Part shown: positions 62,919 to 64,000 of the stretch, one piece after another
How positions within the stretch are numbered: position 1 is the first letter of the stretch
Layout of the letters: each line of letters begins with the position of its first letter
NCBI GenBank assembly: GCA_963756495.1
Contig: CAVWNS010000001.1
Location: forward strand, 682,001 to 746,000
Reading direction: 5' to 3'
DNA: 64,000 nt
Origin: DATFDN01 sp963756495
GTDB lineage: Bacteria; Pseudomonadota; Alphaproteobacteria; Acetobacterales; Acetobacteraceae
Program-made: the position numbers and the translations under genes
Notes under the pieces: generated by a model
Told to the model about the DNA's origin: nothing
The model's database searches: none
What the model saw: only the letters and a program-made list of their open reading frames with translations

Positions 62919-64000
62919 ATGTCCCTCTTCAGCGCCCTCGACACCTCGGTCAGCGGCCTGTCCGCGCAGTCCGCCGCTTTCGGCAACATCAGCGACAACG
63001 TCGCCAACAGCCAGACTGTCGGCTTCAAGGGGGTGGACACCAGCTTCATCGACTATCTGACCACCAGCACCAGCCAACAGAACGAGCCCGGCGCCGTGGC
63101 CACCCGGCCCGATTACACCAACAACGTGCAGGGCACGATCTCACAGAGCACGGATCCGCTCGCGATGGCGATCGATGGTCAGGGCTTCTTCGCGGTCTCG
63201 GAGCCGAACGGCACCGTCAGCGGCGGCACGGCACCGACCTTCAGCCCGCAGACCTCCTACACCCGCGCCGGCGACTTCCAGCTCGACAAGAACGGCTATC
63301 TGGTGAACAGCGCCGGCAATTATCTTCAGGGCTGGACCGTCAACCCGACGACGGGGGTGGCGAACCAGACCAGCTTGGCGCCGATCCAGATCGGTCAGAC
63401 CCAGTTCAACCCGGTCCCGACGTCCGACATCAATCTATCGGCGAACCTGCCGACCACCGGCGGCAGCACACCGGTCTCGTCGCAGGTGGACATCTACGAC
63501 TCGCTCGGCAACCAGCACGCGGTGACGCTCACCTGGACGCCGACCGGCACGAACACCTGGTCGGTCGGGCTCAGCTCCCCGGACGTATCGGGCAGCACGA
63601 TCGGCAGCGCCACGGTGCAGTTCGGGACCAACGGGGCGCCAGCCGGGACCATCGGCTCGTTCTCCGCGGCGAGCGGTCTCACGGCCTCGCCCGCGACGAC
63701 GAACGGACCGGCGTTGCTGACCTTCACCGCCAATTTCGGCGGTGGCCCGCAGCCTGTCACCCTCGGCCTGGGCAACTACGGCGAGGCGAACGGCGTGACC
63801 CAGTTCGCGGCGAGCACCTACAGCCAGGGTAATCTGACCCAGAACGGCATACCGCCGGGCAGCTTCACCGGCATCACCACGACCGCCAGCGGCAACGTGG
63901 TGGCCAATTACAATAATGGCCAGTCGCAGGTGGTCGCGCAGGTACCGGTCATCACCTTCGCCAACCCGGACGCGCTGCAACGACAGAATGGCCAGGCCTT
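62919..64000 (+). CDS. flgE: Flagellar hook protein FlgE, 3' end outside the window
   Basis: The frame opens at ATG 62919 (MSLFSALDTSVSGLSAQSAA) and runs to the window edge with no stop, 360 codons. N-terminal rod-type helix with NISDNVANSQTVGFKGVDTSF, the FlgE GTISQSTDPLAMAIDGQGFF motif, TRAGDFQLDKNGYLVNSAGN, and Ser/Thr/Gly-rich hook domains (VDIYDSLGNQHAVTLTWTPT) are visible. Forms the hook, the flexible joint of the flagellum. Divergent from fliK-flgD; expression probably via the sigma-54 promoter at 62861. Confidence 0.93.
   Translation, partial: MSLFSALDTSVSGLSAQSAAFGNISDNVANSQTVGFKGVDTSFIDYLTTSTSQQNEPGAVATRPDYTNNVQGTISQSTDPLAMAIDGQGFFAVSEPNGTVSGGTAPTFSPQTSYTRAGDFQLDKNGYLVNSAGNYLQGWTVNPTTGVANQTSLAPIQIGQTQFNPVPTSDINLSANLPTTGGSTPVSSQVDIYDSLGNQHAVTLTWTPTGTNTWSVGLSSPDVSGSTIGSATVQFGTNGAPAGTIGSFSAASGLTASPATTNGPALLTFTANFGGGPQPVTLGLGNYGEANGVTQFAASTYSQGNLTQNGIPPGSFTGITTTASGNVVANYNNGQSQVVAQVPVITFANPDALQRQNGQA

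Overview
The window is high-GC DNA (strong G/C bias at third codon positions) from an alphaproteobacterium, most likely of the Acetobacteraceae/Rhodospirillales type. The reasons are: an alphaproteobacterial eno-ftsB-pdhABC-lpd neighbourhood with a lipoyl domain on the E1-beta subunit, a double cold-shock-domain protein, adjacent glyQ/glyS/ppdK genes, periplasmic-type sugar dehydrogenases (PQQ-type and GMC/gluconate 2-dehydrogenase-type), an exosortase-A-type exopolysaccharide glycosyltransferase, and a sigma-54-type promoter before flgE. The genus cannot be read from the window. No rRNA, complete tRNA, CRISPR array, IS element or prophage was seen.

Layout. 0-4.4 kb: polysaccharide O-acetylation pair (MBOAT end plus AlgJ/AlgX-like), a PQQ-type sugar dehydrogenase, a phosphatase-like membrane protein and a tandem cold-shock protein. 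4.5-10.9 kb: three-gene GMC dehydrogenase unit, then an enolase-superfamily enzyme and a pyruvate-oxidase-like ThDP enzyme. 11-14.5 kb: small stress-type genes (DUF892 ferritin-like, DUF6496, cupin, rhodanese, CBS-BON, Nudix). 14.4-20 kb: XrtA/PEP-CTERM-type glycosyltransferase, ComEC, gltX, an ICMT-like methyltransferase. 20-27.7 kb: a five-gene minus-strand operon (thioesterase, SDR, amidase, ketopantoate-reductase-like, ABC solute-binding protein), divergent from a gentisate-dioxygenase-like cupin enzyme and a dialkylglycine-decarboxylase-like PLP enzyme; together they look like a catabolic locus for an aromatic or amide compound. 27.7-36.5 kb: pyruvate dehydrogenase complex, ftsB and eno, interrupted by a glycosyltransferase and a 38-residue ORF. 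36.6-45.7 kb: lptM-argH, TlpA, hrpB, and a lipoprotein HtrA/DegP protease with an OmpR-type two-component system. 45.8-47.9 kb: outer-membrane beta-barrel plus WecG/TagA/CpsF glycosyltransferase. 47.9-53.4 kb: mutS and glnD. 53.4-60.6 kb: DUF2076 and CoA-binding genes, glyQS, ppdK. 60.6-64 kb: flagellar flgD, fliK and flgE.

The most conspicuous property is a large number of broken reading frames in otherwise well-conserved genes. mutS needs about twenty frame switches and glnD about eight to be read through, yet every catalytic motif is intact in one frame or another. Isolated single-base shifts also occur in the GMC, DUF6496, ICMT-like, solute-binding, CpsF-like, DUF2076 and ppdK genes. Conserved protein sequence with only indels points to consensus errors in the assembly rather than gene decay, at least for 47.9-52.5 kb. 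I therefore list these genes over their full homologous extent and mark them as disrupted.

No wholly new system was recognised. The more unusual items are: a glycosyltransferase with an apparent CTG start coupled to the ftsB stop (CTGA), inserted into core synteny; a tRNA-Gly(CCC)-like hairpin without a T arm in the leader of the DUF892 gene; a near-consensus sigma-54 promoter with an upstream palindrome before flgE; a 27-residue ORF coupled between glyQ and glyS; and an SDR enzyme that lacks the catalytic Tyr and Lys.
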